A stretch of 37,680 nt of DNA from contig JBGTIS010000155.1 in NCBI GenBank assembly GCA_041745535.1, positions 1 through 37,680 on the forward strand, in the 5' to 3' direction. Positions 34,731-37,680 of this stretch are shown one piece after another (position 1 is the stretch's first letter; each line of letters starts with the position of its first letter). Source of the DNA: JBGTIS01 sp041745535 (lineage in GTDB: Bacteria; Bacteroidota; Bacteroidia; Cytophagales; Cyclobacteriaceae). A program made the translations under genes and the position numbers. The notes beneath the pieces were generated by a model. It worked only from the letters and a program-made list of their open reading frames with translations. It did not search any database and was not told the DNA's origin.

Positions 34731-35228
34731 CTATTGAGCTAAAACCATATTGGGGTAGACTTTTTTAAATAGCTCAGCCATTTTTTCGTGCTTGTCTATT
34801 AAATCCAGCACAAAACCGCTCGTATCAGGTGCGGTATATCTTTCAGTAACGCTAATCATATTTTTTCTTAGCATATTTATGATATCCCCATAACTGGTCA
34901 ATAGTATCTGAATTTTTTTCTTATGATCAGTAGTGTTATTAATTGTTTCTTTAAAAACTGTAATTTTCATAAAATCTTCCCGATAGCCAAAAGCAAAATT
35001 GGCCAGCGCGAACGCCTGATGGCTTACCTCAGTTAAAATAGAAAACATTGTGAGGGTTTTACCTTGAAAAGCATGCAGCAAACCAGAAAAGTTGTGGCCT
35101 TCCATATTTTCACCTGCCTTCAGAAGTCTGGTATAAAGCTGATATTCATCAGACAACAGACAATTAAACAAAAAGATAATTTCTTCTACATTAAAGTTAA
35201 TAGGCTTTGTTTTCGATTTTATTTTCAT
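34731..35228 (-). CDS. Dps/ferritin-like protein lacking ferroxidase ligands
   Basis: A 165-residue, all-helical protein aligning by eye along its whole length to Dps miniferritins, which store iron and protect DNA in starved cells. Conserved landmarks: LLSDEYQLYTRLLKAGENME (aligned to the L-Y-HWN-x-x-G motif), GLLHAFQGK (LHxxFE), the helix ILTEVSHQAFALANFAF (the DxIAER helix), TVFKETI, the helix IQILLTSYGDIINMLRKNMI, and DLIDKHEKMAELFKKV (HEKxxWML). The three ligands of the Dps ferroxidase site are replaced: the His of HWN by Gly39, the Asp of the DxIAE helix by Thr66 and its Glu by His70. Loss of all three implies no canonical iron oxidation; a structural, regulatory or different-ligand role is inferred. 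It is encoded 7 bases after a 116-aa protein gene, with its own terminator. Confidence 0.8.
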   Translation of the reverse strand: MKIKSKTKPINFNVEEIIFLFNCLLSDEYQLYTRLLKAGENMEGHNFSGLLHAFQGKTLTMFSILTEVSHQAFALANFAFGYREDFMKITVFKETINNTTDHKKKIQILLTSYGDIINMLRKNMISVTERYTAPDTSGFVLDLIDKHEKMAELFKKVYPNMVLAQ

Positions 35229-35235
35229 TTTTGGA

Positions 35236-35586
35236 TTAATAAACCTGATTATTTTCCAGAATTATCTGAGCTTCTAACTGAAGAATTTCTATTTCGTAAT
35301 CGTGATCTTTTATAATAGTTCCGGTAGAAAACCCTTTTACCATTTTTAAACTACATTCATTCGACCGAAGAAGATTATAACAACTGCTAGTATGGAAGAT
35401 TTTAATGCTGATTTCCCACCTATGATATTGAAATACATTTTGGTGATAGAAATTCATATGGTTATAAAACAGTAAAATTTCAAAAAAATGGTCCTGGCTG
35501 CTTTTAAGCATCAGCGCGCCATTGCAATCTGAAAAAAAATCATGTATAAATTTCCGGGCAACACCTACTTTCTTGCTTGCTTTCAT
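35236..35586 (-). CDS. Hypothetical 116-aa protein, partner of the Dps-like gene
   Basis: No family recognised. The 116-residue protein starts MKASKKVGVARKFIHDFFSD and is rich in aromatic and His residues in the middle (HFFEILLFYNHMNFYHQNVF), with two cysteines (Cys21, Cys69 approximately) and a polar helical end IEILQLEAQIILENNQVY. No signal or membrane helix. It ends 7 bases before the Dps-like ATG on the same strand, so the two are co-transcribed and probably functionally linked. The 256-base gap upstream separates it from the AraC gene and may hold the promoter. Confidence 0.6.
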   Translation of the reverse strand: MKASKKVGVARKFIHDFFSDCNGALMLKSSQDHFFEILLFYNHMNFYHQNVFQYHRWEISIKIFHTSSCYNLLRSNECSLKMVKGFSTGTIIKDHDYEIEILQLEAQIILENNQVY

Positions 35587-35842
35587 CGCGGTGTCGTTAA
35601 TCTATTTGTCCTGTGGTCACAGATTGTTTTTACTAATCTGATTTTCTTTCCCTAAATTCCAACAAATGATATCTCTATCGGTGTAAAACTGATAATTTCG
35701 CTGTAGGTTTTCTACTTTAGTTATCTGGTTTCTTTTATTGCTGCGTTGCTCAATAACTTTTTATGGTTAACATTGATGAGGTCAAAGGTGAGCATCTTTG
35801 CGCGGCTTTATGTTACATGCTGTCAGAAATATATTACATAAT

Positions 35843-36403
35843 TCACAGGTTCTCCAGCATCTTGCGTCGTTTTTTCCGGAGCCGTTTGAAGTGCGTGGGC
35901 GTAAGGCCGGTAACCTTTTTAAACTGGTTGGACAGGTGGGCCACACTGCTGTAATGTAGTTTATAAGCAATTTCAGTAAGATTGAGCTCGTTGTATACCA
36001 GCAATTCTTTTACTTTTTCAATTTTATGGGTAATAATAAAGTTCTGAATGGTAGTACCCTGTACCTCTGAGAACAGATTAGCCAGATAGGTATAATCGTA
36101 ATTAAGCTTCTCACTCAAAAAATCAGAAAAGTTTGTTTTGGGTAATTCGTCGGAATAATGAATTAATTCTATGATTACATTTTTTATCTTCTCAATCAGC
36201 ACAGCTTTCTTATCGGCCATTAGTTCAAGGCCGGATTTCATCAATGCTTTCTTAAGCTGACTACGTTGCGTGTTCGAAATATTATCTCTGATTTCTACCT
36301 CACCCAGTTCTACTGTTCCGTAGGGTATGTCTAGTTTTTCGAGTTCAGTTTTCACTACCATTTTGCAGCGAATACTCACCATATATTTAATGTAAATTTT
36401 CAA
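35843..36403 (-). CDS. AraC-type transcriptional regulator with short HMA-like N-terminus
   Basis: A 186-residue DNA-binding regulator. The C-terminal half (about 85-186) is an AraC/XylS double helix-turn-helix: YLANLFSEVQGTTIQNFIIT, KIEKVKELLVYNELNLTEIA, YKLHYSSVAHLSNQFKKVTG and LTPTHFKRLRKK. The N-terminus MKIYIKYMVSIRCKMVVKTE then LEKLDIPYGTVELGEVEI resembles a heavy-metal-associated ferredoxin-like fold in which the usual MxCxxC is MVSIRC, keeping only one cysteine. Such short AraC proteins are frequent in Bacteroidota. It lies between the 93-aa and 116-aa genes on the same strand; whether it controls the Dps-like operon 256 bases downstream is inference. Confidence 0.88.
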   Translation of the reverse strand: MKIYIKYMVSIRCKMVVKTELEKLDIPYGTVELGEVEIRDNISNTQRSQLKKALMKSGLELMADKKAVLIEKIKNVIIELIHYSDELPKTNFSDFLSEKLNYDYTYLANLFSEVQGTTIQNFIITHKIEKVKELLVYNELNLTEIAYKLHYSSVAHLSNQFKKVTGLTPTHFKRLRKKRRKMLENL

Positions 36404-36497
36404 TTTTTCTAACTAGTTCGTGCTTCTTCTTTAGAAACAAGAAATGTCGATATTTAGTTTTTATGAAGGTGGTCCTCAATGCCGACAAGTTCATTAT

Positions 36498-36779
36498 TCA
36501 CCTCAGTTCCGTACCACACTCAAACGTCCGGGTCCGTGTTATTTCATAGTACTTATTATCTATAAACAGGCCGTTTGCCTTTTCCAGCGCCGCATCCAAT
36601 GGACCATTGAGCGCGCATTCAATAGGTTCGTTACTAGTTTCAGACCAAAAATAAGGCTGTACGACAAAGCCCTGTTGTTGGAAACGTTCAAAGATGGCCT
36701 TGCGATGGGCAAGTGAATCGGTGGCATGAAAGAAAAAGCGTACCCGATTGGCTGGTTCAGATGAAAAAATAGCATTCAT
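36498..36779 (-). CDS. Hypothetical 93-aa protein
   Basis: A 93-residue soluble protein of unknown family: MNAIFSSEPANRVRFFFHAT, DSLAHRKAIFERFQQQGFVV, QPYFWSETSNEPIECALNGP, then DALEKANGLFI-like helix and a final YYEITRTRTFECG. The pattern of strand (VRFFFH), helix (LAHRKAIFERFQQQ), strand (FVVQPYFW) suggests a small alpha/beta domain. Alternating codon composition is typical of neighbours. It lies 90 bases after the histidine kinase and 94 bases before the AraC gene on the same strand. A shorter plus-strand frame overlaps it and is rejected. Confidence 0.55.
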   Translation of the reverse strand: MNAIFSSEPANRVRFFFHATDSLAHRKAIFERFQQQGFVVQPYFWSETSNEPIECALNGPLDAALEKANGLFIDNKYYEITRTRTFECGTELR

Positions 36780-36869
36780 AATATTACAGATGCGTTATAA
36801 ATAAAGGAAGGTAATAAAAAAGCTCTGTAATAGTTTAAATCTGTATAGTTTTTTCGTAATACTCAGCAT

Positions 36870-37679
36870 TTAAACCTTAAAAAATACATTAAAAGTAGAG
36901 CCTTTGCCCAATTCGCTGCTTACTTCTATTTTACCACCGGTGGCATCGATAATCTTTTTCACCAGGTATAGGCCAATTCCCTGCCCTTCCACCTGCTGAC
37001 CCAAACGGCCATATAATGAAAAAATTTGGTCTATTTTTTTTTCCTCTATACCCATTCCATTGTCTGTAACAGACAGTAAAAGAAAGCCGGGTACGGATTG
37101 GGTACTGATCACAATTTCCGGATCACGATCTGGTGATTTATATTTAATGGCATTGCTGATCAGATTGTAGAGGATGCTCCTTATATTCTTTTTTAAAAAC
37201 CTGATCTCTTTTACCTGAAAATCAGTTATAATGGATGCTTGGGTAGCGGTAATCTGATTGAGCATACTTAAGCGGATATCTTCGTATAATTGGCTAATGT
37301 TGACAGGCTCCATTTTCGAGTGCATTTCATTTTCTACTTTACCTATATCAACCAGTTCTTTAATCATAGCTTTAAACCTGGAAAAGGAGTTTTCTGCCAT
37401 CTCTTTGTATTCCTGCACTTCATGATCGTTGGTATCTGTTTTTCCAAATATTAAACTACACAAACTCTCTATAGTGGATATGGGAGCCGTGAGGTCATGA
37501 GCGGCCGCGTAAACAAAATTATCAAGATCCGCATTAACACGCATTAATTGTTTAAGGTGATTGTCCAGGTCTTCCTGTGCTTTTTTCAGATGGGTTATAT
37601 CAGTAAATGTAATAATAACGCCATCCTGCTTGTGCTCGGAGTGCCGCATATAGGGCATGGTGGTCATCTGGTACCACTT
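36870..37679 (-). CDS. Sensor histidine kinase, C-terminal part, cut by window edge
   Basis: The frame is open to the window end, so the N-terminal sensor region is missing. What remains begins with the end of a PAS domain (KWYQMTTMPYMR, GVIITFTDITHLKKAQEDLD), a form often found in large CheB/CheR-PAS kinases of Bacteroidota, then a coiled-coil linker, the phospho-acceptor H-box (FVYAAAHDLTAPISTIESL), and the ATPase domain: N-box ILYNLISNAIKYKSPDRDPE, G1 VTDNGMGI, F-box-like IFSLYGRL, and G2 GQGIGLYLVKKIIDATGGKI ending STFNVFFKV. It autophosphorylates on His and passes phosphate to a response regulator; none is in the window. The protein ends 90 bases before the 93-aa gene. Confidence 0.93.
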   Translation of the reverse strand, partial: KWYQMTTMPYMRHSEHKQDGVIITFTDITHLKKAQEDLDNHLKQLMRVNADLDNFVYAAAHDLTAPISTIESLCSLIFGKTDTNDHEVQEYKEMAENSFSRFKAMIKELVDIGKVENEMHSKMEPVNISQLYEDIRLSMLNQITATQASIITDFQVKEIRFLKKNIRSILYNLISNAIKYKSPDRDPEIVISTQSVPGFLLLSVTDNGMGIEEKKIDQIFSLYGRLGQQVEGQGIGLYLVKKIIDATGGKIEVSSELGKGSTFNVFFKV

Positions 37680-37680
37680 T

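Noticed and set aside
36444..36716. 90-codon plus-strand frame
   Set aside because: Overlaps the minus-strand 93-aa gene, which has the better protein-like pattern and fits the direction of its neighbours.

Overview
The window looks like a chromosomal segment of a Bacteroidota bacterium, most likely order Cytophagales. The grounds are type IX secretion (T9SS) family proteins (a gliding-motility/CHU_C type C-terminal domain, PorP/SprF, an OmpA/PD40 lipoprotein-like protein), a carboxypeptidase-regulatory-fold TonB receptor, a 1120-residue SecA with the long Bacteroidota coiled-coil insertion, AT-rich intergenic DNA with few Shine-Dalgarno sites, and at least one TAnnTTTG promoter element. No rRNA, tRNA or CRISPR array was seen.

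Layout. 1-2000: the 3' end of ATP-type pckA, then a heavily decayed IS5-family transposase fused to the 3' remnant of a porP/sprF-like gene. 2000-3450: an AT-rich stretch with three doubtful small minus-strand ORFs, a symmetric hairpin and the secA terminator. 3460-9170 (minus): a cryptochrome-DASH pseudogene, dapF (one catalytic Cys replaced by Ser) and secA. 9690-12650: promoter, TonB-dependent receptor and a shared terminator. 12676-16355: a divergent GtrA-family membrane protein and an AddB-like PD-(D/E)XK nuclease with a predicted Fe-S cluster. 16735-24069: a four-gene plus-strand cluster of CHU_C protein, PorP/SprF, PorE-like TPR/PD40/OmpA/LysM-like protein, and a signal-peptide-bearing phage-tail-fibre-like protein ending in a self-cleaving S74 chaperone domain. 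24089-25929 (minus): a DUF4407 membrane coiled-coil protein and a zinc-ribbon Nudix hydrolase. 26132-29146 (plus): an unknown 201-aa protein, a Tat-exported mannonate-dehydratase-like enolase-superfamily enzyme and two small basic proteins. 29911-34655: a GH130 glycoside phosphorylase/hydrolase meeting tail-to-tail a translationally coupled pair of GT4 glycosyltransferases. 34731-37679 (minus): a histidine kinase fragment, an unknown 93-aa protein, an AraC-type regulator, an unknown 116-aa protein and a Dps-like protein that has lost its ferroxidase ligands.

How the genes work together. The clearest functional unit is the 16.7-24.1 kb cluster. Its first three genes form a recurring T9SS-associated set: an exported type-B-sorted protein, its outer-membrane partner, and a peptidoglycan anchor. 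The fourth encodes a tail-fibre-like adhesin that could be displayed by them; this link is inference from gene order. The GH130/GT4/GT4 group probably makes and remodels a mannose-containing glycan. Several genes show erosion: cry-DASH by a 10-bp tandem duplication plus a second frameshift, porP by an IS, and active-site loss in the Dps-like protein and possibly DapF. The rest is largely housekeeping.
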